Source: Pyrobaculum sp. (GTDB lineage Archaea > Thermoproteota > Thermoprotei > Thermoproteales > Thermoproteaceae). From it: 10,070 bases of DNA. Shown here piece by piece: positions 4,862 to 10,070 of this stretch (position 1 is the first letter of the stretch; each line of letters starts with the position of its first letter). The notes under the pieces were generated by a model. The model worked only from the letters and a program-made list of their open reading frames with translations. It had not been told where the DNA came from and did no database searches. A program made the position numbers and the translations under genes. Location of the stretch: NCBI GenBank assembly GCA_009903905.1, contig WYEI01000268.1, positions 1-10,070 of the forward strand, written 5' to 3'.

Positions 4862-6241
4862 GTGTGGAGTTTGTTGACGGTGTTGTTGGCCCTCTCCGCC
4901 ACGTTTATCCGGATGGGTGTAGCTCTCGTGGTTACTGTCGCAGTTGCGTATGCCGTTGGATACGCCATGTATAAGTCTAGACGAGTCGAGGCGGCGGCTC
5001 TGCCTATTCTTGACGTCTTGCAGTCGGTTCCCATTCTCGGCTTTTTCCCGCTTGCCCTATACGTATTTATAACATTGCTACCCGCCGTGGGCGCCGAGCT
5101 CGCCGCGGTGTTTCTCATATTCACCTCGATGGCGTGGAACCTCATCTTCGGGGTATACCAATCTCTCAAGACTCTGCCAAGGGAGTACGCGGAGTACGCC
5201 CAGCTTTACCTCAACGAGCGGCTGAGCCTAGGACACGTCTACGTCCCGGCGGCGCTTAGAAGCGTCTACTACAACGTGCTTATCTCGTGGGCGAACGCCT
5301 TCTTCTTCATAACGGCGTCGGAGGTCATCACGCTGGGCACTGAGATCAAGCTGTTCGGCATCGGGAGCCTCGTGGTGTCTGCCTTCGAGAACAACGACTA
5401 CGCCACGGCGTATGTGGGAATTGTAGCTGGCGTGTTGGCCAACCTGGCTCTGTACGTCTTTGTGTTGAGGCGGCTTGTGGAAGAGGTTCCACAGCCCCCC
5501 GCCTACCTGCTTGAGAAGCTTGCCGTATGGGTGAAACACGGCTTCTACGTAGTTCTAGGCGGCGTAGTTCTGTTTCTGGCGTTGGTGATCTACTACGCCT
5601 TGCAGTCGCCCATCTCGATGCCTGTTCTGGAAGATCTCTGGCGCGGATTCGTCAACTCCGTGCTGGACTCCCCGTACAGCTTCGCCAGAGTGTTAACTGT
5701 GCTCGGGATCTCTGCGGCGTTGGGTCTGCCGACGTTGGCGGCTGTGGTGAAGAGACCTAGACTCGAGTTGGGCGTGTTGATCTCTCTTTCTATACTGTCT
5801 TCTGTGCCGGCTGTGTTTTTATATCCGCTTTTCGCCTCTTTCGTGAAAGGGGAAGCCCTCGCCCTGGTCCTCCTCATCCCCGGTAGCGTCGTGTATACAG
5901 TCTTTAACCTATTGGCGGCTAGACGCGACGTGCCGCTGGAGCTGGTAAAGGCATACCGAATCGGGGGAGTCGTCTACTATCTCCACGTGTTGATACCTGC
6001 CTCGTTCCCCTACCTGGTAACCGGCCTCTTGACGGCTTGGGGCGGCGCGTGGAACGCCACAGTCGTCGCGGAGCCTCTTGCAGACGTCACAGGGCTTGGA
6101 AGCTACATGGGCTCCGCCGCGGAGAGAGGCGACGTCGCCGGGCTACTCGCCTCGGTGCTTGTAATGACGTCGATAGTGGTGGCTGTGAACAAGAGGGTGT
6201 GGAAAAAACTTTACGAAGCGGCGGCACGATGGCGCTCTTAG
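4862..6241 (+). CDS. ABC transporter permease, two fused permease domains (NitT/TauT type)
   Basis: This 459-residue, very hydrophobic protein contains two binding-protein-dependent permease domains in tandem. Evidence for duplication: 'LDVLQSVPILGFFPLAL' (50-66) pairs with 'LSILSSVPAVFLYPLFA' (309-325), and two cytoplasmic EAA loops, about 109-131 ('EYAEYAQLYLNERL...VPAAL') and 359-385 ('LELVKAYRIGGVVYY...IPASFPYLVTG'), should contact the ATPase dimer. Roughly ten to twelve membrane helices are expected. Single-domain family members have about 250 residues and work as pairs, so this one chain could form the whole channel. The nitrate/sulfonate/taurine-importer resemblance is to the second domain and to the partner ATPase; the true substrate cannot be read. 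The gene overlaps the ATPase gene by 13 bases. No substrate-binding protein gene is in the window. Confidence 0.8.
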   Translation: MWSLLTVLLALSATFIRMGVALVVTVAVAYAVGYAMYKSRRVEAAALPILDVLQSVPILGFFPLALYVFITLLPAVGAELAAVFLIFTSMAWNLIFGVYQSLKTLPREYAEYAQLYLNERLSLGHVYVPAALRSVYYNVLISWANAFFFITASEVITLGTEIKLFGIGSLVVSAFENNDYATAYVGIVAGVLANLALYVFVLRRLVEEVPQPPAYLLEKLAVWVKHGFYVVLGGVVLFLALVIYYALQSPISMPVLEDLWRGFVNSVLDSPYSFARVLTVLGISAALGLPTLAAVVKRPRLELGVLISLSILSSVPAVFLYPLFASFVKGEALALVLLIPGSVVYTVFNLLAARRDVPLELVKAYRIGGVVYYLHVLIPASFPYLVTGLLTAWGGAWNATVVAEPLADVTGLGSYMGSAAERGDVAGLLASVLVMTSIVVAVNKRVWKKLYEAAARWRS

Positions 6242-6963
6242 AGGCCGAGAAAATAAAGAAAACCTACGGACGCGTTGTGGTGTTTAACGACCTGTCGCTG
6301 GCGGTGGAGCATGGAGAATTTCTGGCTCTGCTGGGGCCCTCCGGTTGCGGCAAAAGCACGTTGCTCCGCATGTTCGCCGGCCTCGAGAAGCCAGACGAAG
6401 GAGTCGTTAAGTTCAGAGGAGAGCCCATCACGGGGCCGAGAAGAGAGATCGCCCTCATGTTCCAAAGCCCCACGTTGCTCCCCTGGAAGACCGCCATGGA
6501 CAACGTGGCCCTGCCCCTGGTGGCGCGGGGCATGCGTTGGAAAGAGGCGCGGGAGGCCGCCGCGAGATACCTAGCCTTCGTGGGCCTCTCAGGCTTCGAA
6601 GAGGCGTACCCCAGCCAACTATCCGGAGGGATGCAACAGAGAGTAGCCCTGGCCAGGGCGCTCGCGGTGGAGCCGGAGGTGTTGCTACTCGACGAGCCCT
6701 TCTCCTCGCTGGACCCCCTCACGGCCGAGAGCCTAAGAGCAGAGTTGGTGAGGCTTTGGCACGACAACTTGACCACGGTGCATACGGCGGTGATGGTCAC
6801 ACATTCAGTAGACGAAGCGGTCTACATGGCAAACCGCGTGGTAGTCCTAAGCACCAGGCCTGCCAAGGTGGTGGCCGACTTGAGGATAGAACTGCCCTAC
6901 CCCCGCAACAGGAAGAGCCCCGACTTCCAGCGCTACCTAGACCAGGTCTACAGCTACATCTAA
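6229..6963 (+). CDS. ABC transporter ATP-binding protein (NrtD/SsuB/TauB-like)
   Basis: The 244-residue protein has every ABC motif: Walker A 'GPSGCGKST' (36-44), Q-loop Gln79 in 'MFQSPTLLPW', signature 'LSGGMQQR' (131-138), Walker B 'LLLDEP' (152-157), D-loop 'SSLD' (159-162) and H-loop His192 in 'VTHSVDEA'. 'LLPW' after the Q-loop and the 'VVVLSTRPAKVVADLRIELPYPR' tail are typical of nitrate/sulfonate-type importer ATPases. I chose the ATG at 6229; the frame is open further upstream, but that part lies inside the permease gene in another frame. Unlike many relatives, the chain ends right after the core and lacks a C-terminal AAA_assoc_C extension. A protein resembling that domain is encoded convergently just downstream. 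It powers the adjacent permease at the inner membrane face. Confidence 0.9.
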   Translation: MALLEAEKIKKTYGRVVVFNDLSLAVEHGEFLALLGPSGCGKSTLLRMFAGLEKPDEGVVKFRGEPITGPRREIALMFQSPTLLPWKTAMDNVALPLVARGMRWKEAREAAARYLAFVGLSGFEEAYPSQLSGGMQQRVALARALAVEPEVLLLDEPFSSLDPLTAESLRAELVRLWHDNLTTVHTAVMVTHSVDEAVYMANRVVVLSTRPAKVVADLRIELPYPRNRKSPDFQRYLDQVYSYI

Positions 6964-7406
6964 GAAGGCACCACCCTCTCCCCCTCCTCGATCTCCACAA
7001 TCTGCGCAAAGACGGCCCAGTCTAAAATCCTCCTCGCCCCCTCCTCGCCGTAGCCAAAGCTTGAAAGAAACTCTAACACCTCCCCCACCTCCACTCTGCC
7101 CCTCTCCGAGACAAACCTAGCCAAACTGGCGAAGGGCTCGACTTCGGAAAGCCTCCTCTTTAGATACTTCTGAAACTCCCGCAACGGCCTCTCCACGGCG
7201 TCGCGGCCCGCCGCAGTGAGCTCCAGATCGCCGCCGGACGCCTTCAACAAGCCGAGGAACTCCGCCGCGTCGACCACATGGGCGAGGTCGCCGAGATCCG
7301 CATCCACGGCATCGTTTATGTACATGGCGTCTGTCCTCCCACCCAAGTTGTGAATCACCTTCAGAAGCCCAAGGACTTGGTCAACTCCCACTGGGGGAAA
7401 CCTCAC
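6960..7406 (-). CDS. Stand-alone AAA-associated C-terminal (AAA_assoc_C-like) domain protein
   Basis: With the start at the GTG at 7406 the product has 148 residues. This GTG lies 25 bases from the centre of a minus-strand TATA-like AGTTTTTAAAG (about 7426-7436); the GTG at 7445 lies upstream of that box. The sequence follows the pattern of the domain found C-terminally on nitrate/sulfonate ABC ATPases: 'VGVDQVLGLLKVIHNLGGRTDAMYI', 'DLGDLAHVVDAAEFLGLL', 'GDLELTAAGRDAVE', then 'RRILDWAVFAQIVEIEEGE'. It looks like two small winged-helix-like units, all-helical and soluble. Stop codons overlap with the ABC ATPase gene at a shared CTAA. A regulatory subunit of that transporter is the natural guess; a DNA-binding role is the alternative. 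The family call rests on remembered consensus features. Confidence 0.6.
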   Translation of the reverse strand: MRFPPVGVDQVLGLLKVIHNLGGRTDAMYINDAVDADLGDLAHVVDAAEFLGLLKASGGDLELTAAGRDAVERPLREFQKYLKRRLSEVEPFASLARFVSERGRVEVGEVLEFLSSFGYGEEGARRILDWAVFAQIVEIEEGERVVPS

Positions 7407-7424
7407 ACCCCTCTCTACACTACA

Positions 7425-7436
7425 CTTTAAAAACTT
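7425..7436 (-). promoter_or_regulatory. TATA-like element of the AAA_assoc_C-like gene
   Basis: Plus-strand CTTTAAAAACTT reads AAGTTTTTAAAG on the minus strand. Its centre is 25 bases from the GTG at 7406, fitting a leaderless start there and arguing against the upstream GTG at 7445. Confidence 0.55.
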
Positions 7437-7571
7437 GTCGCACACCCCTCGCCAAGCATCGGCACGCCGCGCGGCACGTCCCCAGGAGCTGGTAATTCAT
7501 ACAACGCAGAGGCTTTGCGGCTGTGGGTCGGTTTTCGCGTCGGAACCGTCGGCCGGCGCCTCGCGCTCTGG

Positions 7572-7865
7572 CTACGCGTAGCGGTCCAGGTTCTCGATGG
7601 CCTCTGCGAAACCTCTCCTCTTGAGCTCCTCCACGTCTCTCTTGTCGTATTTGTGGACTATGTCGCCTTTCTCTGGGTCGAAGTCCCAGAGCGCCACGAT
7701 TACGTAGTCCCCGGCCTTGAGCCAGAGCCTCCTCCTCAGCCGGCCGGGGAGCCGCGCCACGCGTATCTGGCCGTCGGCGCATATCACCTTGAACCTCCCA
7801 TCGCCCAGCATCTCTATGACCTTCCCCAGGGTCTCGCCTGCGTCGGGCACACGAAACTCAGACAT
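7572..7865 (-). CDS. eif1A: Archaeal translation initiation factor 1A (aIF1A)
   Basis: The 97-residue protein is an S1/IF1-type OB fold with the conserved aIF1A order: 'GKVIEMLGDGRFKVICADGQIRVARLPGRLRRRLWLKAGDYVIV' (quoted in parts: 'GKVIEMLGDGRFKV', 'RVARLPGRLRRRLWL'), then 'ALWDFDPEKGDIVHKYDKRDVEEL'. It lacks the long acidic tail of eukaryotic eIF1A, as expected for archaea. It binds the small-subunit A site, promoting mRNA and initiator tRNA positioning. The ATG at 7865 is 25 bases from a minus-strand TATA-like element at 7886-7893, so it is leaderless. Its neighbour is the divergent TnpB-like gene. The 165 bases between its stop and the AAA_assoc_C-like start contain a GC-rich stretch with a weak hairpin (CGGTT 7539-7543 region with AACCG), which is too poor to call a terminator. 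Confidence 0.93.
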   Translation of the reverse strand: MSEFRVPDAGETLGKVIEMLGDGRFKVICADGQIRVARLPGRLRRRLWLKAGDYVIVALWDFDPEKGDIVHKYDKRDVEELKRRGFAEAIENLDRYA

Positions 7866-7885
7866 GTCAATCCCCGGGCCACCGG

Positions 7886-7893
7886 TTTAAAAA
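7886..7893 (-). promoter_or_regulatory. TATA-like element of the aIF1A gene
   Basis: Plus-strand GTTTAAAAA reads TTTTTAAAC on the minus strand, centred 25 bases from the aIF1A ATG at 7865. It stands back to back with the rightward TATA near 7912, leaving about twenty bases between the two boxes. Confidence 0.6.
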
Positions 7894-7906
7894 TGTTGCC
7901 TGCAGG

Positions 7907-7918
7907 AAATATTTTAAA
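7907..7918 (+). promoter_or_regulatory. TATA-like element of the TnpB-like/phosphoesterase operon
   Basis: 'AAATATTTTAAA' is centred near 7912 and lies about 25 bases before the ATG at 7938, indicating a leaderless transcript. This is the main reason to reject the long upstream extension of that frame, which would run antisense through aIF1A. Confidence 0.6.
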
Positions 7919-7937
7919 GAGGGGAGTGGGGGTTTGC

Positions 7938-8669
7938 ATGTTCACCTATTTTCTGCGGTGCGACGCTGAGAAGACGAGAGAGGCGCTGGGAGGCGACTAT
8001 AAGGTGGTTGAGCTGGGTGGCGTGGTGCGGCTTGTGGAGAGCTTCGTGTCGCTATACTCCGGCGACCTGCCACTGTGTGTCTACAAGAGCTGGAGGATGA
8101 CGTATACAGACCCCACACAGTTCGGCGTGACCAAGGCGGAGGTGCTCGTGCGGAGAGACGGCGCCGTGGTGCGGCTCGTGCGGCCCGACGAGAAGACGGG
8201 CCTGCCGGAGCTCGTGGAGGGATCTCCCTTCGTGGTGCATGCCATGGACGTAAACGAAAACGGCGTAGTATTCCGCGTCTTCAGGATGGGGGGCTACGTC
8301 GAGCTGGCGGCCAAGGGGGTCGCCGGGGGCGTAAAGGAGGCCTTCCACCCAAAGAAGGGGGTAAACGTGCTCGTGGTGGATCTCCCCATACTGCCTAAGT
8401 TCCAGCACCTCCTCGCGGAGGTCTTTGAGCTGGCCCGCGACCACTACGTGGAGCTCCACACCACAATGCTATCCGACGTGTGCCCCCTCTGCGGCGGGAG
8501 GATGGAGAAGCGCGGCAGACTCGTGCGGTGCCCCACCTGCAGGATCCAGCTGAGCAGAGACGTCAACGCCGTGTGGACGCTGGCCCGCAACATCGTGAGG
8601 AGGCTGGGCCGCGAGCAACAGCTGGCGGAGCTCAGGGAGATATTCAGGCTCTACTACCCAAACGTTTAG
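7938..8669 (+). CDS. Miniature TnpB-like protein: RuvC-like motifs with C-terminal zinc ribbon
   Basis: The 243-residue protein resembles the catalytic half of IS200/IS605 TnpB. In order: 'AMDVNENGVVFRVF' with Asp104, matching the archaeal-type RuvC-I 'GxDxNEN' motif; 'VLVVDLP' with Asp148 where RuvC-II normally has Glu ('VVxEDL'); the ribbon C182-x2-C185 and C198-x2-C201; and 'SRDVNAVWTLAR' with Asp208, matching RuvC-III. Residues 1-100 are a short beta-rich part that could be a wedge-domain remnant; the usual N-terminal recognition region is absent, and the RuvC-I to RuvC-II distance (44 residues) is about half that of ISDra2 TnpB. Typical TnpB has about 350-450 residues. No transposon ends or TnpA are nearby. 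The ATG at 7938 is supported by its TATA. The gene ends 3 bases before the phosphoesterase gene. It may be a domesticated nuclease or a nucleic-acid-binding relic; TnpB ancestry is likely, activity is unknown. Confidence 0.65.
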   Translation: MFTYFLRCDAEKTREALGGDYKVVELGGVVRLVESFVSLYSGDLPLCVYKSWRMTYTDPTQFGVTKAEVLVRRDGAVVRLVRPDEKTGLPELVEGSPFVVHAMDVNENGVVFRVFRMGGYVELAAKGVAGGVKEAFHPKKGVNVLVVDLPILPKFQHLLAEVFELARDHYVELHTTMLSDVCPLCGGRMEKRGRLVRCPTCRIQLSRDVNAVWTLARNIVRRLGREQQLAELREIFRLYYPNV

Positions 8670-8672
8670 GCC

Positions 8673-9299
8673 ATGCGCCTACTGCTTGTGGCTGACGTAC
8701 ACGACGCGGCTAAAACAGCTGAGAGGATTCCCGGCAACTTCGACGCCGTAATCGCGGCGGGCGACTTCACGTATCGCAGATCGCTGGAGGCGGCTGTGGA
8801 GGTCTTAGAGGCGCTGGCCCGCATCGCCCCCGTCTACTTCGTTCCGGGGAACACAGACCCGCCGGAGCTAGCCAGCTACGAAAACGCCGCGGTGAAGCCG
8901 GTGCACGGCAGGGTGCTCCCGCTGGGCCCCTACGCGGTGGGCGGGGCCGGCGGTAGCCTCCCCACACCCTTCAACGACCTCTTCCGCGTGGCGGAGGAGG
9001 AGCTGGAACGCCTCCTGCAGCGCCTGACGCCGACCCCCCAGATACTCGTGGTGCACAACCCGCCCCGGGGGGTTCTGGATAAAGTGGGCGGAGTCAGGCC
9101 CGTGGGTAGCGCCGCCGTTAGGAGATACATAGAAGAGAGGCAGCCGGCGATGTCGGTACACGGCCACATCCACGAAGACAGGGGGTTGGACATGTTAGGC
9201 GGCACCATAGTCGTCAACCCGGGCCCGCTTAAGGAGGGCTTCTACGCAGAGGCCCTGCTAGACGGGACGAAGATCACCGTGCGGCTGAGGAGGGTTTAA
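8673..9299 (+). CDS. Metallophosphoesterase, YfcE/MJ0936-like
   Basis: The 208-residue protein carries the calcineurin-like metallophosphoesterase motifs in order: 'DVH' (8-10), 'GDF' (30-32), 'GNTD' (59-62), 'VVHNPP' with His128, and 'GHIH' (164-167). Together these supply the ligands of a two-metal site, and length is right for the small single-domain class. Archaeal relatives cleave phosphodiester bonds in small substrates or nucleotides in vitro; physiological substrates are mostly unknown. The first motif is DVH rather than the commoner DxH 'DTH/DIH', which is still compatible. It starts 3 bases after the TnpB-like gene, so the two are probably co-transcribed. Its stop overlaps the convergent KaiC-like gene by 4 bases. 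A nucleic-acid role is an inference from context only. Confidence 0.85.
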   Translation: MRLLLVADVHDAAKTAERIPGNFDAVIAAGDFTYRRSLEAAVEVLEALARIAPVYFVPGNTDPPELASYENAAVKPVHGRVLPLGPYAVGGAGGSLPTPFNDLFRVAEEELERLLQRLTPTPQILVVHNPPRGVLDKVGGVRPVGSAAVRRYIEERQPAMSVHGHIHEDRGLDMLGGTIVVNPGPLKEGFYAEALLDGTKITVRLRRV

Positions 9300-10063
9300 C
9301 GCTCCTGCCTCATCTCGATGCCCAGTTCCCCCAGTTGCTTGCTGAGCATCTTCAACATGGTCCTCACATCTATCTCCACCACGCGCCCGTTCACAATCTC
9401 GAAGTGGATCCAGTCGTGGGCCACCTTCAGCCTCCTAGCCCGCGCGATCCTCATGCGCCTCACGTAGAGCCCCATCTCCTCTAGGTTGGGATCCACCTCG
9501 ATCTGGAGTATAACGTCGGCCAGGTGCTCCGCCGTTGCCATAACGCCGTAGACCTCCTCAACGTCTGTATGCGCCGTGGCCACCACCATGGAGTCGGTAG
9601 ATCTGGCGAAGATCTTAAAAGCCCGGAAGAGGTCAAGCGCGGAGCCGGGGCTCCTCATAACCACCTCGTTGAGGGAGTCCACCACCACGACTCCGCCCCT
9701 GAACTCGCCGACGAACTCCACCAGCTTGTTCATCAAGGCGAAGGCGTCGGGGGTCTCCAGCCTGTGTCTTGTAGGAGGCTTGAGCTTTGAGTAACGCTCG
9801 CTGGGCGCCGCGAAGCCGTCCACCACAACTAGGCGCTCCGCAGAGGCGCCCCATTTCCGCATCTCCTCAACAACCTCGTCAGCCATGGCGTCGATGGAGA
9901 AGAAGAGGACCGGCGCGCCGGCCTTCGCCGCTGTGGCCGCCATGGTAGATGCGAAGAAGGTTTTGCCGACGCCCAAAAATCCCTCAATGAGCACTACGTA
10001 ACCCGCAGGAATCCCATCGGGAATCTGCTCGTCAATAGGCTGAATCCCAGTCTTGAAACCCAT
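9296..10063 (-). CDS. Single-domain KaiC-like RecA-superfamily ATPase
   Basis: The 255-residue protein begins 'MGFKTGIQPIDEQIPDGIPAG', the usual entry to a KaiC/RadA-type domain. It has Walker A 'GFLGVGKT' (28-35), Walker B 'GVVVVDSLNEVV' (124-135, Asp129) and a later 'MVVATAHTD' strand in the sensor position. KaiC normally has paired catalytic Glu residues after strand 2 ('FEE'); here the segment is 'FFSIDAMADE', with Asp58-Ala59, so hydrolysis may be slow or altered. KaiC itself has two such domains; archaeal single-domain versions act in signalling, motility (ArlH-like) or unknown processes, and nothing here points to archaellum genes. The ATG at 10063 is 7 bases from the window edge, so a longer N-terminus cannot be excluded, though the start fits the family. 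Its gene converges with the phosphoesterase gene. Confidence 0.8.
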   Translation of the reverse strand: MGFKTGIQPIDEQIPDGIPAGYVVLIEGFLGVGKTFFASTMAATAAKAGAPVLFFSIDAMADEVVEEMRKWGASAERLVVVDGFAAPSERYSKLKPPTRHRLETPDAFALMNKLVEFVGEFRGGVVVVDSLNEVVMRSPGSALDLFRAFKIFARSTDSMVVATAHTDVEEVYGVMATAEHLADVILQIEVDPNLEEMGLYVRRMRIARARRLKVAHDWIHFEIVNGRVVEIDVRTMLKMLSKQLGELGIEMRQER

Positions 10064-10070
10064 GTAAGAC

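Noticed and set aside
6037..6228. Upstream extension of the ABC ATPase frame
   Set aside because: It lies inside the permease gene in another frame, is Arg/His-rich, and normal ABC ATPases begin near the ATG at 6229.
7407..7445. Longer N-terminus of the AAA_assoc_C-like protein from the GTG at 7445
   Set aside because: The TATA-like box lies inside this stretch, 25 bases from the GTG at 7406, so the extra 13 codons would not be transcribed.
7500..7571. Possible tRNA or hairpin RNA around GGTTCCGAC downstream of aIF1A
   Set aside because: The T-loop-like string has no pairing T-stem, and no acceptor, D or anticodon arms can be drawn.
7515..7937. Upstream open extension of the TnpB-like frame, which would add 141 residues
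   Set aside because: It runs antisense through aIF1A and contains no family-like sequence; a TATA 25 bases before the ATG at 7938 fixes the start there.

Overview
The window looks like chromosomal DNA of a hyperthermophilic crenarchaeon, most likely of the Thermoproteales (Pyrobaculum or Thermoproteus type). Reasons: an archaeal translation factor (aIF1A), archaeal ATPases with DUF234-like and DUF4143-like C-termini, a compact C/D box sRNA, GC-rich genes separated by short AT-rich promoters, and no bacterial -35/-10 or consistent Shine-Dalgarno signals. At least seven genes begin about 25 bases from the centre of a TATA-like element, so leaderless transcription appears to be the rule. Lineage and family names come from recognising motifs by eye, not from a search.

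Layout. 3-536: 3' end of a DUF234-type archaeal ATPase gene, cut by the window edge. 676-1923: AAA ATPase with a DUF4143-like C-terminus, preceded by a perfect palindrome plus a further repeat arm next to its TATA box. 1924-2154: non-coding, with small palindromes and a rightward promoter. 3768-2155 (minus): a small two-helix membrane protein, an E1-like ThiF/MoeB/HesA adenylyltransferase, then a winged-helix protein with a tetrapyrrole-methylase-like segment. 3818-4504: a glycerophosphodiester phosphodiesterase, divergent from that cluster and apparently sharing one TATA element with it. 4505-4861: a mostly non-coding gap holding a P-loop-like relic on the minus strand and a likely C/D box sRNA with its own promoter. 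4862-6963: a NitT/TauT-type ABC importer (double-length permease and ATPase). 6960-7406 (minus): a free-standing protein resembling the AAA-associated C-terminal domain usually fused to such ATPases. 7572-7865 (minus): aIF1A. 7938-9299: a miniature TnpB-like RuvC/zinc-ribbon protein, then a metallophosphoesterase. 9296-10063 (minus): a single-domain KaiC-like ATPase.

How the parts may fit together. The ABC permease and ATPase form one transport unit without a binding protein in view. The convergent AAA_assoc_C-like protein is a candidate regulatory partner. The ThiF-like enzyme implies sulfur transfer, cofactor synthesis or ubiquitin-like modification, with a small membrane protein translated just ahead of it. 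The most unusual locus is 7938-9299: a 243-residue protein with a TnpB-like RuvC-I motif, an altered RuvC-II, a CxxC/CxxC ribbon and RuvC-III, but none of the usual N-terminal recognition region, apparently co-transcribed with a phosphoesterase and divergent from a core translation gene. It may be a domesticated transposon nuclease.
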